In this document: one piece after another, positions 11,591 through 20,927 of the stretch
How the letters are laid out: each line of letters begins with the position of its first letter
Position numbering within the stretch: the first letter of the stretch is position 1
Source: Inquilinus sp. Marseille-Q2685
Lineage (GTDB): Bacteria > Pseudomonadota > Alphaproteobacteria > DSM-16000 > Inquilinaceae
Length of the DNA stretch: 64,000 nt
Direction of reading: 5' to 3'
Assembly (NCBI RefSeq): GCF_916619195.1
Contig: NZ_CAKAKL010000002.1
Coordinates: forward strand, 372,001-436,000
Notes under the pieces: generated by a model
The model's database searches: none
What the model saw: only the letters and a program-made list of their open reading frames with translations
What the model was told of the DNA's origin: nothing
Translations under genes and position numbers: made by a program

Positions 11591-12502
11591 TCAGCCCCGC
11601 ACCGCGGCCCGCCAGGCGCCGGGCGGGCCGCCGAAGGCGGCGCGGAAATGCCGGGTCAGGTGGCTCGGATGGGTGAAGCCGCAGGCGGCGGCGATCTCGG
11701 CCAGCGGCCGGTCGCTTTCGGCCAGCAGCCTGCGGGCGCGGTCGAGGCGCCGGGCCAGCACATAGGCGTGCGGCGGCAGCCCGACCGAGGCCCGGAACAT
11801 CCGGGCGAAGTGGAACTCCGACTGCCCGGCCGCTTCCGCCAGCCGGCCCAGCGTCAGCGGCTCGTCCAGCGCCGCCTCGACCAGCTCCAGCACCCGGCGG
11901 CGGACATGCGGGGCCAGCCCGCCATCGAGGGCCGGGGAGGGGCGGCGGCGCAGCCTGCGGCCGGCGAGATGGGCTAGCAGTTCGTGCCCGGTCTGGGTCG
12001 CTGCCAGCCGGGACGCCGCATCGCCCCAGTCCAGCCGGATCAGCCCGGCCATCAGCCGCGCCGCGTCCGGGTCGTCGAAGAAGGTGTCGTCCGGCAGCGT
12101 GGTCTCGCGGATGTCGGCGTCATGCGCGGCGGCGCCGGCCGCGGCCAGGGCGCCGCGGTCGAAGTAGAAATGCAGGAAGCGCATCGGCCGGCTCAGGATC
12201 CAGTGCGATTCATGCTCGGCCGGCAGCAGGCAGAACCGTCCGGGGCCGCCGAAGCGGCCGGGGAAGCCGATGCGCTGGGTGCCCTCGCCGCCCTCCAGAT
12301 ACAGGCTCAGCGTGTGGTGGCCGGGGGCGCGGTAGCCGGTGGTGTCGTGGGCGTTCCACCACTCCGCCAGGGTGAAGCCGTCGCCGATCTCGACCGTCCG
12401 CTCCAGCACCGCGCGCGACGAGGCCAGCGCCGCGGCCACGCCGTAGCGTGCCGCCAGACGCTGCAGCGGGGGCTCGCCAGGTCTCGGTCCGGGGCGGTTC
12501 AT
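11591..12502 (-). CDS. AraC-family transcriptional regulator
   Basis: A 303-residue regulator. An N-terminal cupin-like ligand-sensing part contains GHHTLSLYLEGGE and LLPAEHESHW, characteristic of AraC sensor domains. The C-terminal 100 residues form the double helix-turn-helix, with LGRLAEAAGQSEFHFARMF in the first helix-turn-helix and LAEIAAACGFTHPSHLTRHF in the second, the latter matching the family signature. It is transcribed divergently from the EamA exporter at 12632 across 129 bases. That arrangement makes the exporter its most likely target. No palindrome stands out in the gap. Confidence 0.93.
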   Translation of the reverse strand: MNRPGPRPGEPPLQRLAARYGVAAALASSRAVLERTVEIGDGFTLAEWWNAHDTTGYRAPGHHTLSLYLEGGEGTQRIGFPGRFGGPGRFCLLPAEHESHWILSRPMRFLHFYFDRGALAAAGAAAHDADIRETTLPDDTFFDDPDAARLMAGLIRLDWGDAASRLAATQTGHELLAHLAGRRLRRRPSPALDGGLAPHVRRRVLELVEAALDEPLTLGRLAEAAGQSEFHFARMFRASVGLPPHAYVLARRLDRARRLLAESDRPLAEIAAACGFTHPSHLTRHFRAAFGGPPGAWRAAVRG

Positions 12503-12631
12503 GGTCTCCGGACTCTAGACCTGCGGTCCGGCGCCGGCCAGGGGCCGGGCGGAAACTGCGCAAGGACGTGCAATCCCTTCGCCGCCGGCCGGCGCAGGAT
12601 CGGGGCCGACACCCGGAACCCCGATGCCGCC

Positions 12632-13528
12632 ATGACCGCCGCCCTTTACCTGCTCGTCGTCCTGATCTGGGGCACCACCTGGATCGCCATCCACTACCAG
12701 ATCGGCCCGGTGCCGGTGGAGCTGTCGATCCTCTACCGCTTCGCGCTTGCCGCGCTGGTGATGTTCGCGCTGCTTCTGGCGACCCGCCGGCGCGAGACCC
12801 TGCGCCCGCGCGACCATCTGGTCTGCCTCGGCCAGGGGCTGGCGCTGTTCAGCGGCAACTTCCTCCTGGTCTATCATGCCTCCGCCTATGTCCCGAGCGG
12901 CCTGGTCGCCGTCGCCTTCTCCACCGGCAGCGTCTGGACCGCACTGTTCAGCCGGGTCGCGCTCGGCCAGCCGCTGAAGCCGCGCGTGCTGGCCGGCGGC
13001 GCGGTCGGTCTCGCCGGCCTCTGGCTGCTGTTCGGCATCGACCCGGCGCGGCTCGACCTCCAGATGCTCTACGGCCTCGCCCTGGCTCTGGCCGGCACCA
13101 TGGGCTTCGGCGTCGGCAGCGTCCTCGCCGTGGTGCACCGGCGCCGCGGCCTGACGCCCTGGACCACCACCGCCTGGGGCATGTTCTACGGTGCGCTGAT
13201 CCTGCTGGCCGTCGCGCTGGCCCAGGGCCTGCCCTGGCGCTTCGACCCGTCGCCGGCCTATGTCGGGGCGCTGCTCTACCTCGCCATCCCGGGCTCGGTG
13301 GTCGCCTTCCTGGCCTATCTGACGCTGGTCGGCCGCATCGGCGCCGACAAGGCGGCCTATTCCAGCGTGCTGTTCCCGCTGGTGGCGCTGAACATCTCCG
13401 CCGTGCTGGAAGGCTATGCCTGGACCGCGGCGGCGGTGGCCGGGGTGGCACTGGTGCTGCTCGGCAACGTCCTGGTCTTCGCGCGCCTGCCCGGCCGCCG
13501 CAACGGTACGGCGCCCGCCAGCGCCTGA
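12632..13528 (+). CDS. EamA-type DMT superfamily exporter
   Basis: A 298-residue inner-membrane protein with about ten hydrophobic helices in two EamA repeats. The first repeat starts YLLVVLIWGTTWIAIHYQ, and the second contains ALAGTMGFGVGSVLAVVHRR. The ending VVAFLAYLTLVGRIGADKAAY followed by LFPLVALNISAVLEGY is the typical DMT C-terminal repeat. Known relatives export amino acids or metabolites. Its divergent AraC neighbour suggests inducible expression. ATG 12632 is chosen because the hydrophobic region begins immediately; the frame is open far upstream but without matching codon content. Confidence 0.9.
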   Translation: MTAALYLLVVLIWGTTWIAIHYQIGPVPVELSILYRFALAALVMFALLLATRRRETLRPRDHLVCLGQGLALFSGNFLLVYHASAYVPSGLVAVAFSTGSVWTALFSRVALGQPLKPRVLAGGAVGLAGLWLLFGIDPARLDLQMLYGLALALAGTMGFGVGSVLAVVHRRRGLTPWTTTAWGMFYGALILLAVALAQGLPWRFDPSPAYVGALLYLAIPGSVVAFLAYLTLVGRIGADKAAYSSVLFPLVALNISAVLEGYAWTAAAVAGVALVLLGNVLVFARLPGRRNGTAPASA

Positions 13529-13531
13529 CGG

Positions 13532-13957
13532 TCAGAGGCCGCTGTCCGGGCCTGCATCCTCATACCGCGGCAGCGTCTCGTCGATCGCATGCCAGGGGAT
13601 GCGGGTGCCGACCCAGGCGTGCTGGCGCGGCCGCAGCGCCGTCGGGTCGTCCAGCGTCGCCAGGGTGATGCCCATGGTCTTGCCCTCGGGCTCGAAGCCT
13701 TCGAAGGCCAGCGGCGAGCCGCAATCCGGGCAGAACCAGCGCCGCCCGATCGGCGAGGAGCGATAGCCGCGCGGCTTGCCCTTGGTCCAGCGGAAGCCCT
13801 CGAACGGCCCGGTCGCCCAGGCCACGGCCGGGGTGCCGGTGCCCTTCTGGCACATCCGGCAATGGCAGTAGTCGACTGAGGCGACCGGCCCGTCGATGCG
13901 GTAGCGCACGGCGCCGCACAGGCAGCCGCCCTCGAGCGGGAAAGAGGGGCCGCTCAC
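13532..13957 (-). CDS. GFA family protein (glutathione-dependent formaldehyde-activating-like fold)
   Basis: A 141-residue zinc protein. The expected cysteine set is complete: GGCLCGAVRY (two Cys), CHCRMCQKGTG (three Cys) and FCPDCGSPLAF (two Cys). The C-terminal YEDAGPDSGL is typical of small GFA proteins. Only some GFA members are linked to S-hydroxymethylglutathione formation, so the reaction is not assigned. The start is GTG 13957, overlapping the TGA of the upstream small gene as GTGA, which implies translational coupling and explains the absence of its own ribosome-binding site. It converges with the EamA exporter 3 bases away. Confidence 0.85.
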   Translation of the reverse strand: MSGPSFPLEGGCLCGAVRYRIDGPVASVDYCHCRMCQKGTGTPAVAWATGPFEGFRWTKGKPRGYRSSPIGRRWFCPDCGSPLAFEGFEPEGKTMGITLATLDDPTALRPRQHAWVGTRIPWHAIDETLPRYEDAGPDSGL

Positions 13958-14124
13958 GGCCGGCCGATCACCATCGGCCGCCGCGACGGGCGGCTGCGGC
14001 GCCGGCCGATCGGCAGCGGCGGCAGGATCTCCGGCGCCGTGCGGCATTCGACCGGCTGCACCGGGGGCCGGCGCTGGGCGGGGGCGAAGACGGTGAGATA
14101 GGCGTCGAGCAGATGGTGGAACAT
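13954..14124 (-). CDS. Small basic protein (56 aa) coupled to GFA gene
   Basis: Encodes MFHHLLDAYLTVFAPAQRRP and a proline/arginine-rich tail (RRRSRPSRRPMVIGRP). AGGAGG lies a few bases upstream of ATG 14124, a strong ribosome-binding site, and its stop overlaps the GTG start of the GFA gene. Together they look like a two-gene operon divergent from the LysR regulator at 14225, about 100 bases away. I recognise no family; coding status rests on the ribosome-binding site and the stop-start overlap. Confidence 0.6.
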   Translation of the reverse strand: MFHHLLDAYLTVFAPAQRRPPVQPVECRTAPEILPPLPIGRRRSRPSRRPMVIGRP

Positions 14125-14195
14125 GGTCGCCTCCTGGGCTTGACCATGACTCTGCCGCTTCGCGCGCCCTGGCACAAACGCCGTTCCCTTGCAGC

Positions 14196-14218
14196 ATCTG
14201 TAAGGAAAAGTTACAGAT
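14196..14218. promoter_or_regulatory. LysR-type operator ATCTGTAA-N7-TTACAGAT
   Basis: Perfect 8-bp inverted repeat (14196-14203 and 14211-14218) with a 7-bp spacer. It contains the T-N11-A core expected for LysR-type regulators (TAA-N7-TTA, 14201-14213). It ends 6 bases before the LysR start codon and sits in the divergent gap to the small-protein/GFA operon, so it probably serves autoregulation and control of that operon. Confidence 0.65.
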
Positions 14219-14224
14219 TAAGCC

Positions 14225-15106
14225 ATGCGCCCGCTGCCGCCGCTCAACGCCGTCCGCGCCTTCGAGGCCGCCGCCCGCCGCGGCAGCTTCACAGCGGCGG
14301 CGGCCGAGCTCGGCGTCAGCCACGCCGCGATCAGCCGCCATGTCCGCGGGCTGGAGGCGCGGCTGGGCGTGCCGCTCTTGCTGCGCGACGGCCGTGGCTT
14401 GGCCCCGACCGAGGCCGGGCGGGCCTTCGCCGCCGTGGTCGCCGACGCCTTCGACCGGCTGTCCCAGGGCATGGTCGCGATCGCGGCCGAGGCCGGGCGC
14501 GGCCGGCTGCGCCTGTCGGTCGAGCCCGCCTTCGCCGGGCGCTGGCTGGTGCCGCGGCTCGGCGCCTTCCGCAAGCTGCATCCCGGCATCGACATCGAGC
14601 TGGACCCGACCCAGCGCCTGGCCGATTTCCGTGGCGACCGGACCGACCTGGCGATCCGCTACGGCCGCGGCGGCTGGCCCGGCCTGGCCGCCGAGAAGCT
14701 GGTGCAGGTGATGGATTATCCGGTCTGCGCCCCGGCCCTGGCGGCGACGCTGCGGACGCCGGCGGACCTGCGCGGCCAGACGCTGCTGCATGACGAAAGC
14801 GCCCAGACCTGGTCGCTGTGGCTGGCCGCGGCGGGGGTGGACGGCATCGACGCCACCCGCGGTCCGCGCTTCCTCGACGTGGCGCTGGCGCTCGACGCCG
14901 CCATGGCGGGGCAGGGCGTGGCGATGGGCGACGACGTGCTCTGCGCCCGCGACATCGCCGCCGGCCGGCTGGTGCGGCTGTTCGACGTCTCGGTGCCGCG
15001 CAGCTGGTACTGGCTGGCGATGCCGGAAGACCGCCGCCTCTCCCCCGCCGCCGGCGCGTTCCGCGCTTGGCTGCTCAGCGAGCTGCCGCTGGTGGAGGAG
15101 GGATAG
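14225..15106 (+). CDS. LysR-family transcriptional regulator, GcvA-like
   Basis: A 293-residue regulator. The N-terminal winged helix-turn-helix is seen in LNAVRAFEAAARRGSFTAAA and ELGVSHAAISRHVRGLE, as in GcvA/AmpR. The substrate-binding domain includes LRLSVEPAFAGRWLVPRLG and DLAIRYGRGGWPGL. The central WLVPRLGAFRKLHPGIDIEL is typical of the GcvA branch. ATG 14225 lies just after a perfect T-N11-A palindrome. The divergent small-protein/GFA operon is the natural target. The inducer is unknown. Confidence 0.93.
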   Translation: MRPLPPLNAVRAFEAAARRGSFTAAAAELGVSHAAISRHVRGLEARLGVPLLLRDGRGLAPTEAGRAFAAVVADAFDRLSQGMVAIAAEAGRGRLRLSVEPAFAGRWLVPRLGAFRKLHPGIDIELDPTQRLADFRGDRTDLAIRYGRGGWPGLAAEKLVQVMDYPVCAPALAATLRTPADLRGQTLLHDESAQTWSLWLAAAGVDGIDATRGPRFLDVALALDAAMAGQGVAMGDDVLCARDIAAGRLVRLFDVSVPRSWYWLAMPEDRRLSPAAGAFRAWLLSELPLVEEG

Positions 15107-15155
15107 GCGGCGGGCGGATCCGTTGCCGGCGGCCCATCATATGACAGGCCGGCGC

Positions 15156-15184
15156 TTCTTGCCGGCCGTTGTCTTCGCTATACT
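15156..15184 (+). promoter_or_regulatory. Candidate sigma70 promoter for the methyltransferase
   Basis: TATACT (15179-15184) is a good -10, with TTCTTG (15156-15161) at exactly 17 bp as a weak -35. The predicted transcript start would be about 50 bases upstream of the methyltransferase start codon at 15244. Confidence 0.35.
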
Positions 15185-15243
15185 GACCGGCATAGGTGGG
15201 AACAGAGAATTTCGATCAGTTCATTTCAGCCGGGAGAAAAGAA

Positions 15244-16248
15244 ATGTCCGACATCTCGCCGGAACTGCTGATGGACACGGTGCTCGGATATTTTCGCACC
15301 TCGGCCATCAAGGCGGCGATCGAGCTCGATGTGTTCACCGCCATCGCCGAGGGGGCGGGAACCGTGGCGGCGATCAGCCGGCGCACGGGCGCCGCGGAGC
15401 CTGGCATCCAGGCGCTCGCCGATTACCTGACCGTCCTGGGGTTCCTGGACAAATCCGGCGACGGCTATCGGCTGACGGCGAGCTCGGCGGCGTTTCTCGA
15501 CCGCCGCTCGCCGGCGTTTCTAGGCGATTTTCACCGCTTCCTGGCCGCGCCGGAGATGCTTGGGCTGGCCCTCTCCGATCCGGCGGCCTTCGTCCGCAAC
15601 GGCGGCAGCGTCGGCCTGGCCAACACGGCTCCGGAGGATCCCGTCTGGGTCAGCTTCGCCCGTTACATGGCGCCCTTCTTCGGGCCGATCGCCGAGGCGA
15701 CCGCTGCCCACTTCGCCGGGCTGACGCCGGCGCCCGGCCGCATTCTCGACATCGCCGCCGGCCACGGGCTCTTCGGCATCGCCTTCGCGCGCCGGTTCCC
15801 GGCCGCCGAGGTGGTGGCGCTCGACTGGGACAACGTGCTCGGCGTGGCCCGCGAGAACGCGGCGGCCGCCGGGCTGGGCGCCCGCTACAGGACCCTGCCG
15901 GGCAGCGCCTTCGACGTCCCGTTCGGCGGGCCTTACGACATCATCCTGATGCCCAATTTCCTGCACCATTTCGACGAGGCGGCCTGCATCGGCCTGCTCG
16001 CCAAGGCGCGCGCGGCGCTGGCCCCGAGCGGGCGCGTGGCCATCGTCGAATTCGTGCCCAACGAGGACCGGGTCTCGCCGCCGATGCCGGCCATGTTCGC
16101 CTATATCATGCTGGCGACCACGCCCGGCGGCACGTCCTTCCCGCCCAGCGCCCTCCGGCGGATGCTGGCCCACGCTGGCTTCCGCGAACCGGATTTCGCA
16201 CCCCTCGCGCCGTCGCCCCAGACTCTGGTCGTGGCGGAGGTCGCCTGA
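15244..16248 (+). CDS. SAM-dependent O-methyltransferase, plant-OMT-like (family 2)
   Basis: A 334-residue methyltransferase. A winged-helix dimerisation domain at residues 1-90 (LLMDTVLGYFRTSAIKAAIE ... LADYLTVLGFLDKSGDGY) is followed by a Rossmann SAM-binding domain with motif I ILDIAAGHGLFGIAFARRF and the acidic VVALDWDN. NFLHHFDEAACIGLLAK is typical of the family that methylates small aromatic or polyketide-like metabolites. ATG 15244 is preceded by GGGAGAAAAGAA; an upstream in-frame ATG at 15196 is weaker. It converges with the editing-domain-less leuS gene, and a perfect hairpin lies between the two. The substrate is unknown. Confidence 0.88.
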   Translation: MSDISPELLMDTVLGYFRTSAIKAAIELDVFTAIAEGAGTVAAISRRTGAAEPGIQALADYLTVLGFLDKSGDGYRLTASSAAFLDRRSPAFLGDFHRFLAAPEMLGLALSDPAAFVRNGGSVGLANTAPEDPVWVSFARYMAPFFGPIAEATAAHFAGLTPAPGRILDIAAGHGLFGIAFARRFPAAEVVALDWDNVLGVARENAAAAGLGARYRTLPGSAFDVPFGGPYDIILMPNFLHHFDEAACIGLLAKARAALAPSGRVAIVEFVPNEDRVSPPMPAMFAYIMLATTPGGTSFPPSALRRMLAHAGFREPDFAPLAPSPQTLVVAEVA

Positions 16249-16253
16249 GTGAG

Positions 16254-16282
16254 TAGGTCGGGTTCGCCGAGGCGAACCCGAC

Positions 16283-16285
<3 letters not shown>
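16254..16285. terminator. Perfect 15-bp hairpin between converging genes
   Basis: TAGGTCGGGTTCGCC (16254-16268), a 2-base loop, then the exact complement (16271-16285). The leuS stop codon (16283-16285) lies within the right arm. There is no U-tract, so termination would be factor-dependent. The sequence belongs to the same TAGGT(T/C)GGGTTCGC repeat type as the pair of hairpins at 44241-44317. Confidence 0.65.
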
Positions 16286-18298
<2,013 letters not shown>

Positions 18299-18332
18299 CC
18301 GTGCCTCCTTGCCCGCGTGTGGGAGAGAGCTA

Positions 18333-18363
18333 CGGCCGCCGGCGGACCCTCCGCCGGCGGCCG
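18333..18363 (-). promoter_or_regulatory. Strong hairpin in the leader of the LeuRS paralogue
   Basis: Perfect 14-bp arms CGGCCGCCGGCGGA / TCCGCCGGCGGCCG with a 3-base loop, 35-65 bases upstream of the leuS start codon and just ahead of its ribosome-binding site. No U-tract follows, so it is not a simple terminator. It may be an attenuator or a block to RNA polymerase or ribosomes. The rest of the 300-base gap to merR shows no T-box features. Confidence 0.4.
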
Positions 18364-18543
18364 CCGGGAAGTCGGAGATGGAAGGGGATGGTCATGGGAC
18401 GGGATCGCAGCGCGAGGGGGACGAAGACCGGGCACACGGGCCCGGCCGGCTCAGAAGGCCGGGGTGCGAAGTCGTCCCGGGGCGGCGCGCTTGGTCGTCA
18501 TGGAGACCAGCATGACGGATTCCGGCCGGATCGCCAATCCCTG

Positions 18544-18586
18544 TTGACCCGGCCCCTGGGGCCGCTCCGATAAGAGGGGCGGTCAA
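18544..18586 (+). promoter_or_regulatory. MerR-type promoter with 19-bp spacer and internal dyad
   Basis: TTGACC (18544-18549) and GATAAG (18569-18574) are separated by 19 bp, the over-long spacing that MerR regulators act on. The spacer holds a perfect dyad, GGCCCC-T-GGGGCC (18551-18563). GGTCAA at 18581-18586 forms an outer inverted repeat with the -35 box. The merR start codon is at 18606, so autoregulation is likely. Confidence 0.55.
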
Positions 18587-18605
18587 CCCGTCATGAGGTG
18601 AGTCC

Positions 18606-19700
18606 GTGAACGCCCGCTTCCTGAACGCCTCCGAAGCCGCCCGGCGGCTCGGCGTGTCCGCCAAGGCCCTCCGGCTCTACGAGCAGCGCGGCCTGCTGGT
18701 CCCGGTCCGCAGCGCGGCCGGATGGCGGGCCTATGGCCCTGACGAGATGCGCCGCGCCGGCGAGATCGCCGCTCTGCGCGCGCTCGGCTTCAGCCTGGCG
18801 CAGGTGGCGCGGGTGCTGCAGGGCGACCCACAGGGGCTGGAGCCGGCGCTGGCCGCACACCAGGAGGCGCTCGAGGGCCGCCTGCGCCAGATCGCCGGCA
18901 CGATCGAACGGGTGCATGGCCTGCGCGAGGGCCTCGCCCGCGGCCGGGCGCCGACCGCCGGCGAGTTGGCGCGGCTGGTGCCCGGGGCCTGGCCCCCTGG
19001 GCCCGGCATCGCCTTCGACCTGCCCTGGCCCTGGGGCGGCGAGCGGTTCGAGCTCGGGCCGCTCCGGCCGCTGACCTACATCGTCGGCCCGCTCGGCAGC
19101 GGCAAGACCCGCTTGGCGCTGCGCCTGGCCCAGGCGCTGCCCGGCGCCGCCTTCCTCGGCCTCGACCGGGTGGCGCTGGACGGCGCCGCGGCCGGCGCCT
19201 GGCTCGACGCCCGGCCGCTGCGGCAGCGAGGCCTGTCGGGGGAGGCGGTCGCCGCGGTCCGCGCCCGGCTCGACGCCGACCCGGATCTCCGCGCCCGTGT
19301 CGACCGCGCCCTGGCGTGGCTGGTCGAGGACGGCGCCGCCGTCTCGGACGCGCTGGTCGCCCTCCTCGCCGGGCTGGAGGCCGAAGGGCCGGCCGCGCTG
19401 GTGGTCGACCTGGTCGAGCAGGGGCTGGACCAGGCGACGCAGGAGGCGCTGGTCGCCCATCTGCGCCGCCGCGGCCCCGACAGCCGGCCCCTTCTTCTGA
19501 TGACCCGCTCCTGCGCCATCCTGGACCTGGCGGCGGTCGGGCCGGATGAGGCGATCCTGCTCTGCCCGGCCAATCACAGCCCGCCGAGCACCGTCGCGCC
19601 CTGGCCCGGCGCGCCCGGCTACGAGGCCGTCGCCACTTGCCTGGCCACGCCGGACGCGCGCGAGCGGCTCAGCCGAGGGCCCGGTCCGTCGTCGTCTTGA
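18606..19700 (+). CDS. MerR-family regulator fused to a P-loop NTPase-like domain
   Basis: A 364-residue fusion. Residues 5-75 are a MerR helix-turn-helix (LNASEAARRLGVSAKALRLY ... GWRAYGPDEMRRAGEIAALR) with the linker helix LGFSLAQVARVLQG. Residues 135-350 form a nucleotide-binding domain with Walker A VGPLGSGKTRLALRLA, a Walker B-like ALVVDLVEQGLD and a following LLLMTRSCAILDL. Most MerR proteins have a short ligand-binding tail, so this architecture is unusual. GTG 18606 is preceded by GAGGTGA. It is divergent from the LeuRS paralogue and overlaps the convergent EamA gene by 32 bases. It may couple ATP or nucleotide sensing to transcription; this is inference. Confidence 0.8.
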   Translation: MNARFLNASEAARRLGVSAKALRLYEQRGLLVPVRSAAGWRAYGPDEMRRAGEIAALRALGFSLAQVARVLQGDPQGLEPALAAHQEALEGRLRQIAGTIERVHGLREGLARGRAPTAGELARLVPGAWPPGPGIAFDLPWPWGGERFELGPLRPLTYIVGPLGSGKTRLALRLAQALPGAAFLGLDRVALDGAAAGAWLDARPLRQRGLSGEAVAAVRARLDADPDLRARVDRALAWLVEDGAAVSDALVALLAGLEAEGPAALVVDLVEQGLDQATQEALVAHLRRRGPDSRPLLLMTRSCAILDLAAVGPDEAILLCPANHSPPSTVAPWPGAPGYEAVATCLATPDARERLSRGPGPSSS

Positions 19701-20637
19701 TCGGCGACGGCACCGAGGCGACGGTGGCGGCCGGCACGGCGTTCTGCGCCACCGGCGCCTGCCGCACCGTCTCGCGGTGCAGGATGTAGAGGCCGCTGGC
19801 GACGACGATGCCGCAGCCGATCAGCATGGTCGGGTCCGGCACGTCGCGCCACAGCAGGTAGCCGGAGACCACGCCCCAGATCATCTGGCTGTACTGGAAC
19901 GGCGCCACCACCGCGGCCGGCGCCTGGCGGTAGGCGTTGGTGACGAAGAGATAGGCGGTGCCGCCCAGCACGCCGCCGATGGCGATCGCCAGCAGCTCGT
20001 GCAGCGCCGGCACCACCCCGCCGAAGGCCAGGATCATCAGCCCGGTGACGATCGCCGTGGTCGAATTGGCGTAGAAGCCGAAGGAGATCCGGTTCTCGCT
20101 GGCGATGAAGCGGCGCAGCAGCAGGAAGCCCAGCGCGTTGACGACGGCGGAGAACAGCGCCCCCAGCACCGCCGGGTTGGCCATGCCGGCGCCCGGCCGC
20201 AGCATCACCATGACGCCGATGAAGCCGACCCCGACCGCGGTCCAGCGCCGCCAGCCGACGGATTCGCCCAGGATCGGCACCGACAGGGCGGTGATCAGCA
20301 GGGGCGCGCAGAACAGCACGGCGTAGACGTCGGCGATCGGCATCTTCGCATAGGCGTGGAAGCAGGTGAAGGACCCCGCCAGCCCCATCGCCGACCGGGT
20401 CGCATGCAGCCACAGCCGCTTGGTCCGCAGCTGGCCGATGCCGCCGGTCATCTGGGCATAGGCCAGCATCGGCAGCAGGCCGAAGGCGGAATTGAAGAAG
20501 ATCACCTGGTACAGGGGAAAGCCCGCGGAGACCCATTTCACCGCGGTGTCCATGCAGGTGTAGAGGGCGAAGCCGAGACAGGCGAAACCGATGCCCGCGG
20601 CGACGGAGGCGCGGGGCTGGGCGAGCGTGACGGTCAT
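19669..20637 (-). CDS. EamA-type DMT superfamily transporter
   Basis: A 322-residue inner-membrane protein with ten predicted helices in two EamA repeats (GFACLGFALYTCMDTAVKWV; VLGALFSAVVNALGFLLLRR; AAVVAPFQYSQMIWGVVSGY). The C-terminal 30 residues are a hydrophilic tail that overlaps the end of the convergent merR fusion gene. The ATG at 20637 encodes MTVTLAQPRASVAAGIG. The family exports amino acids, nucleosides or other metabolites; the substrate is not predictable. It may belong with the methyltransferase/LeuRS/MerR group by position only. Confidence 0.88.
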   Translation of the reverse strand: MTVTLAQPRASVAAGIGFACLGFALYTCMDTAVKWVSAGFPLYQVIFFNSAFGLLPMLAYAQMTGGIGQLRTKRLWLHATRSAMGLAGSFTCFHAYAKMPIADVYAVLFCAPLLITALSVPILGESVGWRRWTAVGVGFIGVMVMLRPGAGMANPAVLGALFSAVVNALGFLLLRRFIASENRISFGFYANSTTAIVTGLMILAFGGVVPALHELLAIAIGGVLGGTAYLFVTNAYRQAPAAVVAPFQYSQMIWGVVSGYLLWRDVPDPTMLIGCGIVVASGLYILHRETVRQAPVAQNAVPAATVASVPSPIKTTTDRALG

Positions 20638-20817
20638 GGTGGCGGCGGCCGGCGTAGAGCGGCCTCGAGGCCGCGACCGCTACCTTACGACCGCCGAATC
20701 GGCCGCGCCATTGCGCGCCGCGCATCGCCTGCCTTCGATTCGTGCAGGACTGGATGCCCAAGTTTTGCCGTCATTACCCTTGGCGGCGGGTGGGTGATGA
20801 TGAGGGAACCACTTTAC

Positions 20818-20905
20818 TGTCATGCCCGGGCTTGACCCGGGCATCCAGAGATGTCGATGCCGCCCTGGTAGCCCCTGGATTGCCGGGTCAAGCCCGGCAA
20901 TGACA
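20818..20905. repeat. Two-hairpin intergenic repeat (GTCAT...ATCCAG / CTGGAT...ATGAC)
   Basis: TGTCATGCCCGGG-CTTGA-CCCGGGCATCCAG forms hairpin 1 (20818-20848), and CTGGATTGCCGGG-TCAA-GCCCGGCAATGACA forms hairpin 2 (20875-20905), with 26 bases between them. The outer GTCAT/ATGAC and inner ATCCAG/CTGGAT also pair with each other, so a single long stem is an alternative fold. It lies between the mltA stop and the EamA gene upstream region. Confidence 0.85.
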
Positions 20906-20927
20906 GAAGGGAAGGGACCGCAAGCCT

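Noticed and set aside
18451-18513. 20-codon leader ORF (MLVSMTTKRAAPGRLRTPAF) before the LeuRS paralogue, minus strand
   Set aside because: Weak ribosome-binding site and only two leucines, so a leucine attenuator is not supported. Mentioned only as a side option in the leader finding.
20659-20674. Perfect 16-bp palindrome GCGGCCTCGAGGCCGC upstream of the EamA gene
   Set aside because: No second copy and no adjacent regulator with known site; may be chance in GC-rich DNA.
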